A DNA stretch of 16,179 bases, from the NCBI GenBank assembly GCA_016303065.1, contig JAEDMJ010000041.1, positions 1 to 16,179 on the forward strand, given 5' to 3'. Numbering within the stretch: the stretch's first letter is position 1; every line of letters starts with the position of its first letter. Under the pieces are notes generated by a model, which saw only the letters and a program-made list of their open reading frames with translations, was not told the origin of the DNA and ran no database searches. Of this stretch, positions 1 through 6,959 are shown in pieces. Made by a program: the position numbers and the translations under genes. Source of the stretch: Clostridiales bacterium (GTDB taxonomy: Bacteria; Bacillota; Clostridia; Oscillospirales; QAMX01).

Positions 1-54
1 ACTCGCTACCTCCACCTTGGCAAGGTGGCGCTCTACCGGATGAGCTACATCCGC
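1..54 (-). tRNA. tRNA-Gly(GCC), 3' part cut by the window edge
   Basis: On the minus strand the gene begins GCGGATG at position 54. It has a D arm (GCTC...GAGC) and an anticodon arm CCACC-TTGCCAA-GGTGG, with GCC exactly at tRNA positions 34-36 (window 19-21). This decodes glycine GGC/GGU codons. The T arm and the 3' acceptor strand lie beyond base 1, so about 54 of some 75 nt are present. A consensus promoter sits just upstream. The identity call rests on the anticodon and the canonical arm spacing. Confidence 0.93.
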
Positions 55-67
55 ATGCAACAGCGAT

Positions 68-96
68 ATTATATCAGATGTTTTGGAGGTTGTCAA
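68..96 (-). promoter_or_regulatory. Consensus sigma-A promoter of tRNA-Gly
   Basis: On the minus strand TTGACA (91-96) is followed by a 17-bp spacer and TATAAT (68-73). The spacer ends in TGA, which gives an extended -10 (TGATATAAT). The predicted start near position 61 leaves a leader of only about 7 nt before the mature 5' end, as expected for a tRNA gene. Confidence 0.88.
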
Positions 97-140
97 GAAA
101 AATATTGAAGCGGAGAGATTTTTGCCGCGGAAAAATGAGA

Positions 141-176
141 GTCCCCCCGTTTTCCCAAAATGGAAAACGGGGGGAC
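141..176 (-). terminator. Hairpin terminator after the beta-glucosidase gene
   Basis: A perfect 15-bp inverted repeat (141-155 with 162-176) closes a 6-nt loop, 17 bp past the glucosidase stop codon. The stem has a G/C-only base and an AAAA/TTTT top. The minus-strand tail is CTCTCATTTTT, so the U tract is short and displaced. It probably insulates the tRNA-Gly promoter from the upstream gene. Confidence 0.7.
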
Positions 177-193
177 GCAAAAGCAGAAGAAAC

Positions 194-2569
194 TCAGGCA
201 AGCTTCAGGGTCATTTCGAGAATTCTCTTTACGCAGAGCTCAAGGTCGGCTCTTGTAAGAGCGCCGGTTTTATAGGCGTTCATGAGTTCGTCGAAGAAGC
301 CTCCGTAGATTTTAATATCGTTTCCGGCCTTGACTTCCTTGACCGAATCGTTCTTGTTTCCCCAGTCGGTGGTGACCATTCCTTTGAAGCCCCACTCGTT
401 TCTGAGAATTCCGGTCAGAAGCTCGTAGCTTTCGGAGGTGTGCTGACCGTTTATAAGGTTGTAGGACGACATGATCGTCCAGGGGTCGGATTCCTTCACG
501 CAGATCTCAAAGCCCTTGAGATAGATCTCGCGGAGAGCTCTTTCGGAAAGGCGGGAGTCGCAGCCGAAGCGGTTTGCCTCCTTGTTGTTGCAGGCAAAGT
601 GCTTGACTGAGGCGGAGACCTTTTGGGACTGGATGCCTCTTACTGCGGCGGCGGCTGTTTTTCCGGCGATGAGGGGATCTTCGGAATAGTACTCGAAGTT
701 TCTGCCGCAGAGGGGATCTCTGTGGATGTTCATGGCGGGCGCAAGCCAGATGCCGAGGTTATTCTCTCTCAGCTCGGCTCCTCCGGCGGCGCCGACGCGG
801 AAAACGAGGTCGGTGTTCCAGCAGCAGGCCAAAAGGGTCGCGCAGGGCCACGCCGTTGTGGGAATGCCGGTGGAAGGATTCAAACGGAGACCGGCGGGAC
901 CGTCCGCTGTCGGGACAGGAGGTACGTCAAGCCGGTCAAGTCCGCCAAAGCAGCCGGTGTTGGCAACGCCTGTGGACGGGTGGTGACCGCCGAAATTGAT
1001 GAGTTCTTCGACGGTGAACTGGGCGATAAACTCGTCAAGCGTGACGTCCGTTCCGACGGCATCGAATTTTGCGAGTGTTTCGGGGGCTTTTGCTCCGGAG
1101 GGCTCCGCAGAACCTGTGGCGTAGCTTGCTTCGCCGCAGGGCAGCTCTTCATAGCTTCCGTCGGAAAGCATTCTCTTTTTGAGCCGGAAAGGCCGGCAGC
1201 GGGAGACAAGCTGTTCGGCGACTGTGTCTTCGGAGACCGCAAATTCGTAGTCCAGCTTTGCCGCGTTTCTCACGGACGTGCCGAGATAGAACGCGTAGCT
1301 GCCCTTTTCGAGGACATATGCCGATTTGCAGACTTTTCCGAGATCGTCGTAGCTTGCCATGTTTTTGACGGGAAAACTCAGGACGACCATCTCGGACTCT
1401 CCGGGGGCGAGAAGCTCCGTCTTTTTAAATGCGGCAAGCACCCTTGCCGGTTTGCCGAGAAGTCCCTGGGGCGCGCTGTAATAGAGCTGGACAACTTCTT
1501 TTCCGGGGACGGAGCCGGTGTTGGTCACGTTCACAACCGCGACGATGTTTCCGTCGCTTTCGCAGCAGACCTGTCCGCTGAGTGCAAAGCTTGTGTAGGA
1601 GAGGCCGAAGCCGAAGGGATAGCGGACGAGCTCTTTTGCGCCGGGAATTGTTTCAAAGTAACGGTATCCGACGTAGATGTCTTCGCTGTAATCGAGATGT
1701 CCGAAGCATTCCCAAAAATCGTCCTTGCAGGGGAACGCGTCGTATGATTTGGCTATGGTGTCGACAAGCTTACCGGAGGGGTTTTCGTCGCCGCAGAGGA
1801 TGTCGGCTATGGCGCAGCCGCCCTCCATGCCGCCCTGCCATGCGAAGAGAACGGCCTGAACATTGTCTTTTTCCGCAAAGTATTCGCAGTCGATGGTTGC
1901 TCCGGAGTTTATGACAACGACGACGTTTTTGAAAAGCTCGCCGGCTTTGTCGATAAGCTCCTTTTCAAGGTCGGACAAATAATAGTCTCCGGGTGTGGGT
2001 CTGCGGTCGACGCCCTCAGCAGAGAAGCGGCTGAGGGTGATAACGGCGGTGTCGGCCCACCGGGCGGCGGAGGAGATCAGTTCATCGGGGACTTTCGCCT
2101 CGGGAACATGCATTCTGGCAAAAGTGTCATAGGTCATGTCGTCGCGCTTGGTGCAGAACTCCATGGCGTTGACAACGTCCCAAATCCTGTCGATCTGTTC
2201 CTGGGTCAGAACGTTCTTGCTTTCGGTCTTTACATACTCCCGGTAAAAGTCGATAAGGGGACCGTATACGGAGACCTTGCCTTCCTGCTCCTTCCGGGCA
2301 AATCCGTCGTAGATATTGCGGATATAGCGGGTGTGAACGTCGCCGCTGCCGCCGCCTCCCTTGATGTATTCAATGGTGGCTTTGCCGAAAAGCGCGACCT
2401 TTGAGCCTTTTCTGAGAGGCAGCACGTTTCCTTCGTTCTTGAGAAGAACCATGCCTTCGGCTGCGGCCTGTCTGGAAAGGCGGGCGTGTTTGGGGGACGC
2501 CGTGACGCAGCGGCCGTCTTCGCCGAGGGGGATACAGGGCTGGAATTTGAATCTTGCGAATTTGTCCAT
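194..2569 (-). CDS. Glycoside hydrolase family 3 beta-glucosidase, circularly permuted domain order
   Basis: This 791-residue protein should hydrolyse terminal beta-linked glucose (or similar sugars) from oligosaccharides. It has no signal peptide, so it is inferred to be cytoplasmic. The order is inverted relative to ordinary GH3 enzymes. Residues about 36-270 are the (alpha/beta) C-type domain, with GMVLLKNE, KVALFG and SAEGVDR, whose E185 is the likely acid/base. Residues about 350-435 are a fibronectin-III-like domain (VVQLYY, LAPGE). Residues about 515-790 are the N-type barrel, with DGPAG (556), GRNFEYYSEDP, KHF (656) and MVTTDWG, whose D735 is the predicted nucleophile. All key residues are present. 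The start ATG has AGGA about 11 nt upstream, a modest ribosome binding site. Permuted GH3 proteins are known from Ruminococcus and Butyrivibrio. The gene is alone between its own promoter and hairpin, with no transporter beside it. The substrate cannot be fixed from sequence; beta-xylosidase is an alternative. Confidence 0.93.
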   Translation of the reverse strand: MDKFARFKFQPCIPLGEDGRCVTASPKHARLSRQAAAEGMVLLKNEGNVLPLRKGSKVALFGKATIEYIKGGGGSGDVHTRYIRNIYDGFARKEQEGKVSVYGPLIDFYREYVKTESKNVLTQEQIDRIWDVVNAMEFCTKRDDMTYDTFARMHVPEAKVPDELISSAARWADTAVITLSRFSAEGVDRRPTPGDYYLSDLEKELIDKAGELFKNVVVVINSGATIDCEYFAEKDNVQAVLFAWQGGMEGGCAIADILCGDENPSGKLVDTIAKSYDAFPCKDDFWECFGHLDYSEDIYVGYRYFETIPGAKELVRYPFGFGLSYTSFALSGQVCCESDGNIVAVVNVTNTGSVPGKEVVQLYYSAPQGLLGKPARVLAAFKKTELLAPGESEMVVLSFPVKNMASYDDLGKVCKSAYVLEKGSYAFYLGTSVRNAAKLDYEFAVSEDTVAEQLVSRCRPFRLKKRMLSDGSYEELPCGEASYATGSAEPSGAKAPETLAKFDAVGTDVTLDEFIAQFTVEELINFGGHHPSTGVANTGCFGGLDRLDVPPVPTADGPAGLRLNPSTGIPTTAWPCATLLACCWNTDLVFRVGAAGGAELRENNLGIWLAPAMNIHRDPLCGRNFEYYSEDPLIAGKTAAAAVRGIQSQKVSASVKHFACNNKEANRFGCDSRLSERALREIYLKGFEICVKESDPWTIMSSYNLINGQHTSESYELLTGILRNEWGFKGMVTTDWGNKNDSVKEVKAGNDIKIYGGFFDELMNAYKTGALTRADLELCVKRILEMTLKLA

Positions 2570-2599
2570 GATCTGAACCGTCCTATTGTGTATTAGATA

Positions 2600-2611
2600 T
2601 GCAAAAATGCA
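2600..2611. promoter_or_regulatory. Possible operator in the beta-glucosidase leader
   Basis: TGCA-AAAA-TGCA is flanked by ATAT-type sequence on both sides, so it is a short imperfect palindrome (2596-2618). It lies some 10-20 bp downstream of the predicted glucosidase transcription start. That is a position where a sugar-responsive repressor could act. No repressor gene is present in the window, so the assignment is tentative. Confidence 0.25.
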
Positions 2612-2628
2612 GAATATCCTTGTAACTA

Positions 2629-2658
2629 ATTATATACCAGAACCTTGCCGGGTGTCAA
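2629..2658 (-). promoter_or_regulatory. Promoter of the beta-glucosidase gene
   Basis: On the minus strand TTGACA (2653-2658) and TATAAT (2629-2634) are both perfect hexamers with an 18-bp spacer. TATATA two bases earlier would give 16 bp with a TGG extension. The predicted start near 2622 gives a leader of about 50 nt. Confidence 0.82.
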
Positions 2659-2911
2659 GTGAGTAATGGGGCGGAGACTCCTGCGCCGCTGAAAGCCGGA
2701 AAATTTGCAGGCGGCGCAAACGGCGTACCGGCGTTTTTGGGGGACAGAATTTTCCAAAAACAAACCGCGCCCCGGAAAATCGGAGCGCGGCGGGAAAGGC
2801 GGAGCATACCGGCAACGAAAAATTATTGGCTCACCTACGGATTTTCCGCTATACGTCAATGTGTTTGTGACAGCGTATCAGTTAAGCCTGCCAACTGAAA
2901 ACATATAACCG

Positions 2912-2968
2912 AAACGATAATCTTTTGCAGCCGGGACGCCCGAATGCCAATTTTCGGGTCGATCGTTT
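2912..2968. other. Nested hairpin of unknown role
   Basis: AAACGAT (2912-2918) pairs with ATCGTTT (2962-2968), and inside it CCCGAA (2939-2944) pairs with TTCGGG (2953-2958). The nesting suggests a folded RNA or a decayed terminator. No promoter or T tract clearly belongs to it. Confidence 0.25.
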
Positions 2969-2980
2969 GTATAAACTGCC

Positions 2981-3004
2981 GCATGTCAATATGCATGTGG
3001 ATAT
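2981..3004. repeat. Two tandem 12-bp units
   Basis: GCATGTCAATAT is followed directly by GCATGTGGATAT (10 of 12 bases identical). ATGTCA at 2983-2988 also recurs inverted as TGACAT at 3015-3020. This could be a protein-binding cluster or chance in AT-rich intergenic DNA. Confidence 0.4.
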
Positions 3005-3088
3005 GGGATGCTTATGACATTGTTACGGGTTGTTTGCGCCGTCGCTGGGAAGGAGGAGAGGCGGCATGAGCGCGCCCGGGCTTTTGTG

Positions 3089-3127
3089 AAAAAAAGCCGG
3101 AGCAAGCTTTATACAGCTTGCTCCGGC
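3089..3127 (-). terminator. Rho-independent terminator of tRNA-Leu
   Basis: A perfect 13-bp GC-rich stem (3096-3108 with 3115-3127) with a 6-nt loop is followed on the minus strand by seven T residues (3089-3095). It begins five bases after the tRNA 3' end. This is a textbook intrinsic terminator for leftward transcription. Confidence 0.93.
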
Positions 3128-3131
3128 GCAG

Positions 3132-3215
3132 TGCCGGTGGCGGGGGTCGAACCCGCACGGTATCGCTACCACTGGATTTTGAGTCCAGCACGTCTGCCAA
3201 TTCCATCACACCGGC
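3132..3215 (-). tRNA. tRNA-Leu(CAA)
   Basis: The minus strand carries an 84-nt class II tRNA. The acceptor GCCGGTG pairs with CACCGGC, with discriminator A at 3132. The D arm is long, the anticodon arm is CTGGA-CTCAAAA-TCCAG with CAA at 3179-3181, a variable arm follows, and the T arm is CGGGTTCGACCCCCG type. The CCA end is not encoded. It decodes UUG leucine codons. Confidence 0.96.
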
Positions 3216-3410
3216 AATTGTATTTTCAAAGTCAGGTTCCCGGGCTCCGGGCGGGAAAACTGGAGCGGTACCGGGAAGGGACACAAGAAAACCCAAACAT
3301 ATTGAATTGTCAAAAACCATGCAAACCGGGAGTTTTAGGCTCGCCGGAACGACACGGCGCTGCGGATTCCGGGGCGGCCGCGTCCGCCGGTTCTGCCGGA
3401 TCGCTGCATT
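3216..3410 (-). other. Long structured leader upstream of tRNA-Leu
   Basis: The only convincing promoter for the tRNA lies about 195 nt upstream, so this stretch would be a transcribed leader. Near the tRNA it folds into a two-part hairpin. TTCCCGG/CCGGGAA (3271-3277 with 3237-3243) encloses GCTCC/GGAGC (3262-3266 with 3244-3248). GC-rich inverted repeats also occur near 3370-3400. An internal TTGACA occurs on the minus strand near 3310-3316 but has no acceptable -10 at 16-18 bp. No open frame with a ribosome binding site is visible. Confidence 0.45.
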
Positions 3411-3416
3411 GCTAAT

Positions 3417-3445
3417 ATTATAACCGTCAAAAGACGGTTTGTCAA
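3417..3445 (-). promoter_or_regulatory. Perfect promoter with a palindromic spacer, upstream of tRNA-Leu
   Basis: On the minus strand TTGACA (3440-3445), a 17-bp spacer and TATAAT (3417-3422) match the sigma-A consensus exactly. The spacer is almost entirely an inverted repeat, AACCGTC-TTTT-GACGGTT (3422-3439). The -35 begins seven bases after the plsY stop codon. The same repeat could form a weak 7-bp hairpin at the end of the plsY transcript, though no proper T tract follows. Confidence 0.8.
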
Positions 3446-3452
3446 GCGAGCG

Positions 3453-4190
3453 CTATTTTTTCTTTGCGATTTCCACGTTTTCGGCTCCTTCGATAAGGGG
3501 TTTCCCCTTAAAGGAGAACTTCGATTCGCTGCCTTTGATGAGGCGAACGATATTCGTCCGATGCTTGAAAATCAGTATTGCGGACATTCCGGCAGCCACT
3601 GCGGTATAGCCGATGGACATATTGATCGCCGTAAGATCCGTCCTTGAGAAAAAATAGACGGCAATCGGAAAATAGACGGCAATCGTTATTGAGCCCAGGG
3701 AGATATATCTTGTGATGAGTACAACAATCAAAAACAGGACCAGACCGATAAGGAATATCCTCCAGTCGAACATCGCGACGGTGACGGCAAGCGTCAGCAC
3801 GCCCTTTCCTCCGCGGAACCGGAAATAAAGGGGATAGATGTGGCCGAGAAAAACGAACGCCCCGGCGAGAAGCCGGCCGGACGCTCCGTCCACAAAGCTC
3901 ATGTTTCCGCAGTAGATCAGCTGGCCGATGACGCAGGCGAGCGCGCATTTTGCAACGTCGCCGAAGAGGACGAGAAGGCCGAGCTTCGCTCCCATGGAGC
4001 GGACGGCGTTGGTAAACCCTGCGTTGCCGCTTCCGTAATCCCTGATGTCCTTGTGAAGGTAATATTTCGACACAATGATCGAAGTGTTGATGCTTCCAAG
4101 AAGGTAGGATATCAGTGCTATGAGAGGAATGCGGATCATGTAATCGCCGAGACCGGCGAAATAGTCGATTACAGTTTCAAAAATCTCCAT
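3453..4190 (-). CDS. plsY: Glycerol-3-phosphate acyltransferase PlsY
   Basis: PlsY is a polytopic membrane enzyme. It transfers the acyl group of acyl-phosphate to glycerol-3-phosphate, making lysophosphatidic acid, the first step of phospholipid synthesis. The 245-residue product has all three family motifs. These are GSGNAGFTNAVR (residues 53-64), GHIYPLYF...GGKGV (116-131) and HRTNIVRLIKGSESK (210-224), between hydrophobic segments near 20-40, 70-92, 108-120, 140-160, 166-181 and 190-208. Motif 1 has Ala where many relatives have Pro. It is longer than the usual ~200 residues through a hydrophilic tail ending in IAKKK. The ATG lies 34 bp after the der stop codon, with GGAGG about 14 nt upstream, a long spacing. 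It is the last gene of the operon. PlsX, which makes the acyl-phosphate, is not in this window. Confidence 0.96.
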   Translation of the reverse strand: MEIFETVIDYFAGLGDYMIRIPLIALISYLLGSINTSIIVSKYYLHKDIRDYGSGNAGFTNAVRSMGAKLGLLVLFGDVAKCALACVIGQLIYCGNMSFVDGASGRLLAGAFVFLGHIYPLYFRFRGGKGVLTLAVTVAMFDWRIFLIGLVLFLIVVLITRYISLGSITIAVYFPIAVYFFSRTDLTAINMSIGYTAVAAGMSAILIFKHRTNIVRLIKGSESKFSFKGKPLIEGAENVEIAKKK

Positions 4191-4224
4191 TTTGTACTTT
4201 CAAACCTCCCGGCGCAGCCATGTG

Positions 4225-5559
4225 TCAGACACGGAGTTCATCGTTTTCTCCCTTTTCTCTCTTGATGAGGCGTATCGGAGTTCCTTCAAACCCGAATATT
4301 TCCCGGAAACGGTTTTCAATATACCTGACATAGGAGAAATGGAAAAGCTCTTTGTCGTTGCAGAAAAGGATGATCGTGGGAGGCGCGGCGGAAACCTGGG
4401 TCGCAAAATAGACCTTGAGCCGCTTGCCCTTGTCGGTGGGTGGCTGGACGCGGGTGGTCGCGTCGTTGAGAACGTCGTTGAGAACGCCGGTCGGAATGCG
4501 CTTCTTTGTTTCCGCGGCGGCTTTGACGATGGAGGCGAAGAGCTTGGGGATTCTGCTTCCGTTTTTTGCGGAGATAAACTCAATGGGCGCGTAGGACATG
4601 AACGAGAAGGTCTCCGCGATCTTGTCGCGCATCTGCTGCATCGTGTTGGTTTCTTTCTCGATGAGATCCCATTTGTTGACGGCAATGACAGCGGCTTTGC
4701 CCTTTTCGTGCGCCATTCCGGCAATGCGTGTGTCCTGTTCGGTGGCGCCGTCGACGGCGTCGACCATTATTACGCACACGTCCGCCCGGTCGATGGCAAG
4801 CATTGCCCTTAAAACGCTGTATCTCTCAACGGCTTCGTCGACTTTTGAGCGGCGGCGTATTCCGGCGGTGTCGATAAAGAGAAATGAACCGAATTCGTTG
4901 TCGAGCCTGGCGTCAACACTGTCGCGCGTTGTGCCGGGAATATTGCTTACGATGACGCGTTCCTCGCCCAGAAGCGTGTTGAGAAGACTGGACTTTCCGG
5001 CGTTGGGCTTTCCGATGATCGCGACGCGGATACGGTCGGGATCTTCGTCGTCTTCTTCGGCGGGGGGGAAGTGCTCAAAGCAGGCGTCCAGAAGGTCGCC
5101 GGTGCCGTGCCCGTGTATCGCGGAGACGGGCATCGGCTCCCCAAGGCCGAGATCGTAGAACTCGTAAAGCTCCGGAGGGGGCGCGCCGAGGGAGTCGACC
5201 TTGTTGACGCAGAGGACGATGGGCTTTCCGGAGCGGAGCAGCATCGGCGCGATATCTCCGTCCGCCGCAGTGACGCCGGTGGTAAGGTCGGTCATAAAGA
5301 TGACAACATCGGCGTGGCGTATGGCAATTTCCGCCTGGAGACGCATGAATTTCAGCATATCGCTGTCCGCACGGGGCTCTATGCCTCCGGTGTCGATAAG
5401 GCTGAAGCTGCGTCCGCGCCATTCGCAGTCGGCGTAGAGCCGGTCGCGGGTGACGCCGGGAGTGTCTTCCACAATGGAGAGACGCTGACCTGCAAGCTTA
5501 TTGAAAAGCATGGACTTGCCGACGTTCGGCCGTCCGACTATGGCAACTGTCGGTTTCAT
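4225..5559 (-). CDS. der: Ribosome biogenesis GTPase Der (EngA)
   Basis: Der is an essential cytoplasmic GTPase with two tandem G domains that acts late in 50S subunit assembly. The 444-residue product is full length. G domain 1 has GRPNVGKS (9-16), DTGG (56-59) and NKVD (119-122). An acidic linker (EEDDEDPD, about 168-175) leads to G domain 2, with GKPNAGKS (183-190), DTAG (230-233) and NKWD (295-298). The C-terminal KH-like RNA-binding domain covers about 352-440. The ATG is 12 bp past the stop codon of the DUF512 gene, with AAAGGA as ribosome binding site overlapping that stop codon, which indicates co-transcription. The plsY gene follows. Confidence 0.98.
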   Translation of the reverse strand: MKPTVAIVGRPNVGKSMLFNKLAGQRLSIVEDTPGVTRDRLYADCEWRGRSFSLIDTGGIEPRADSDMLKFMRLQAEIAIRHADVVIFMTDLTTGVTAADGDIAPMLLRSGKPIVLCVNKVDSLGAPPPELYEFYDLGLGEPMPVSAIHGHGTGDLLDACFEHFPPAEEDDEDPDRIRVAIIGKPNAGKSSLLNTLLGEERVIVSNIPGTTRDSVDARLDNEFGSFLFIDTAGIRRRSKVDEAVERYSVLRAMLAIDRADVCVIMVDAVDGATEQDTRIAGMAHEKGKAAVIAVNKWDLIEKETNTMQQMRDKIAETFSFMSYAPIEFISAKNGSRIPKLFASIVKAAAETKKRIPTGVLNDVLNDATTRVQPPTDKGKRLKVYFATQVSAAPPTIILFCNDKELFHFSYVRYIENRFREIFGFEGTPIRLIKREKGENDELRV

Positions 5560-5571
5560 GGCAAATATCCT

Positions 5572-6891
5572 TTACTGCGCCGTATCACGGCCGAGCATTG
5601 CGTTCAAAAGAACGGCTCCGTCGTTTGGCACGGGTGTTATCTTTACTGAAAGCGCTTCGGAAAGCTCCGAAAGGCTCATGTCGTCGAGGAAAAGTTCGCC
5701 GTCGTATCTGAGCGAGGAAGCGGGGATCAAAAGCCTTTCGCCAAGGTCCTGCCCGATAAGCGCATTTTTTATGTCGGTTCCGGTCAGAAGACCGGCCACA
5801 GTGACGTCTCCGCCGAAGAATTTGTTTTCAACTGTAAACACCCGGCACTTGAGGTTCGGGCAGCGGAGGGAAAGCATTTCGGCCAGCTCGCGTATATACG
5901 GAGCCGCCGCGACGCCTGTGGCAATGGAAAAGGGCTTCGGCGCGGAGAGCTCTCCGGTTTCGGCGGAAAGCGCGTCGGAAAATTCGCTTTTCAGAAGTGA
6001 AACCATGCCGACGCCGTTTTCAAGCTGGTCAAACCCTTCGTAGTATTCGGCGGAGGGGAGGGGGAGCTGTGCCAGAATGTAAAACTCGTCGGAGGCAAAA
6101 ACCACTCTTTCGCCGCTTCTGTAAAGCTCGTGATCTCCAAACTCGCTGACCGCCGCAATGACGGCTCTCGCCTCTTCGCAGGTCACTGACCTGAGGGGGT
6201 AAAGTCCGCTGCGGTGTCCGGTGAGCCCGACCGGAACAACGGAGATGGAATTTACGGCGGGGCGCAGCGAAAAAAGATCGGTCAGGGTCTTTCTCAGTGC
6301 ATCGCCGTCGTTGAGTCCGGGACAGAGGACAATTTGACAGTTCATGGAGATCCCGCTGTCGGAAAGCTTTCGCATTATGTCAAAGCATTTTCCGGCGTTG
6401 GGGTTTCTGCACATCCTGATGCGCAGCTTTGGATCCGTCGTGTGGACGGAGATGTTTATGGGGCTTATGCGCAGCCGGATGATTTTTTCGATGTCCTCGT
6501 CGGAAAGATTGGTCAATGTTATATAATTGCCCATGAGAAAGGACAGGCGCATATCGTCGTCCTTGAAATAGAGGCTTTCCCTGAGCCCCGAGGGAAGCTG
6601 GTCGATAAAGCAGAAGACGCAGTGGTTCGCGCATGAGCGTTTTTCGTCCATAAGATAGGTCGAAAAGTTCAGCCCCAGAGGAAGGTAGTTTCGGTTTCGG
6701 ATGTGAACCGTGCGCTCTGTGCCCTCGCCGTTTGCCAGGACGACGGAGAGCTCCGGATCCGCGGTATAATAGCGGTAATCAAGAACGTCTCCGATCGCGT
6801 TGCCGTTTACGGAGACGAGATGCTCTCCTGCCCGAATGCCGGCATGCGCGGCGGGGCTGCCCGCGTCGACGGATTCAATTTTGAAAGACAA
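5572..6891 (-). CDS. DUF512 protein: PDZ-like plus radical SAM
   Basis: Members of this family carry an N-terminal PDZ-like domain, a radical SAM core and a C-terminal DUF512 domain. No reaction is established. From a TTG start at 6891 the product has 439 residues. SFKIESVDAGSPAAHAGIRAG...VNGNAI (2-33) is PDZ-like. CANHCVFCFIDQLP carries the cluster cysteines C87, C91 and C94 (CxxxCxxC). The barrel follows (SPINISVHTTDP, IVLCPGLNDG), then DUF512 with YYEGFDQLENG, FTVENKFFGGDVTVAGLLTG. The frame stays open to an ATG at 6996. I prefer the TTG because the family begins just before the PDZ-like segment and AAAGGTGG lies 9 nt upstream. The 35 extra residues resemble nothing familiar. The gene lies between rpmF and der. 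Confidence 0.92.
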   Translation of the reverse strand: MSFKIESVDAGSPAAHAGIRAGEHLVSVNGNAIGDVLDYRYYTADPELSVVLANGEGTERTVHIRNRNYLPLGLNFSTYLMDEKRSCANHCVFCFIDQLPSGLRESLYFKDDDMRLSFLMGNYITLTNLSDEDIEKIIRLRISPINISVHTTDPKLRIRMCRNPNAGKCFDIMRKLSDSGISMNCQIVLCPGLNDGDALRKTLTDLFSLRPAVNSISVVPVGLTGHRSGLYPLRSVTCEEARAVIAAVSEFGDHELYRSGERVVFASDEFYILAQLPLPSAEYYEGFDQLENGVGMVSLLKSEFSDALSAETGELSAPKPFSIATGVAAAPYIRELAEMLSLRCPNLKCRVFTVENKFFGGDVTVAGLLTGTDIKNALIGQDLGERLLIPASSLRYDGELFLDDMSLSELSEALSVKITPVPNDGAVLLNAMLGRDTAQ

Positions 6892-6900
6892 TGGGCACCC

Positions 6901-6908
6901 CACCTTTT
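6901..6908 (-). promoter_or_regulatory. Ribosome binding site that sets the DUF512 TTG start
   Basis: AAAGGTGG on the minus strand ends 9 nt before TTG at 6891. No comparable site precedes the upstream in-frame ATG at 6996. The TTG is also where the recognised PDZ-like homology begins. Confidence 0.7.
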
Positions 6909-6943
6909 GAAAAATGCGGCACATAAGAGAAAAGGCATTCGTA

Positions 6944-6959
6944 TTTCCGCAAGCGGAAA
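6944..6959. repeat. Perfect palindrome between rpmF and the DUF512 gene
   Basis: TTTCCGC-AA-GCGGAAA is a 7-bp inverted repeat with a 2-bp spacer, inside the 162-bp gap upstream of the TTG start. The spacer is too short for a hairpin with a normal loop. A dimeric protein site, or chance, is likelier than a terminator. No promoter can be placed with confidence in this gap. Confidence 0.4.

Larger units (their letters stand above)
2660..3088. other. Gene-free stretch between the glucosidase promoter and the tRNA-Leu terminator
   Basis: I see no convincing gene here on either strand. Short open frames exist but lack a suitable ribosome binding site or family resemblance, and one overlaps the glucosidase promoter. 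One weak inverted repeat (GCGCCGC with GCGGCGC near 2681-2715), a nested hairpin (2912-2968) and a small tandem repeat (2981-3004) are the only structures noticed. An AAGGAGG at 3050-3056 precedes an eight-codon frame (MSAPGLL plus stop, 3066-3089). That frame runs into the A tract of the tRNA-Leu terminator and is probably fortuitous. Confidence 0.5.

Noticed and set aside
623..1747. A 374-codon open frame antisense to the beta-glucosidase
   Set aside because: It lies fully inside the intact GH3 gene, has no ribosome binding site or family resemblance, and is a by-product of GC-biased codons on the other strand.
2626..2859. A 77-codon minus-strand frame upstream of the beta-glucosidase
   Set aside because: It overlaps the glucosidase promoter hexamers, lacks a ribosome binding site and resembles no family.
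3066..3089. Eight-codon frame (MSAPGLL plus stop) behind AAGGAGG, ahead of a hairpin, like an attenuator leader peptide
   Set aside because: The hairpin's T tract serves the opposite strand, no rightward gene follows, and no plus-strand promoter is convincing.
3012..3320. A 102-codon minus-strand frame containing VMELADVLDSKSSGSDTVRVR
   Set aside because: This is a translation of the tRNA-Leu gene itself, a well-known type of spurious protein call, and it also crosses the terminator.
3422..3439. The AACCGTC/GACGGTT repeat as a full plsY terminator
   Set aside because: The stem is only 7 bp with a 4-nt loop and is followed by ATAATATT rather than a T tract; its position exactly between perfect -35 and -10 boxes is better explained as promoter spacer.
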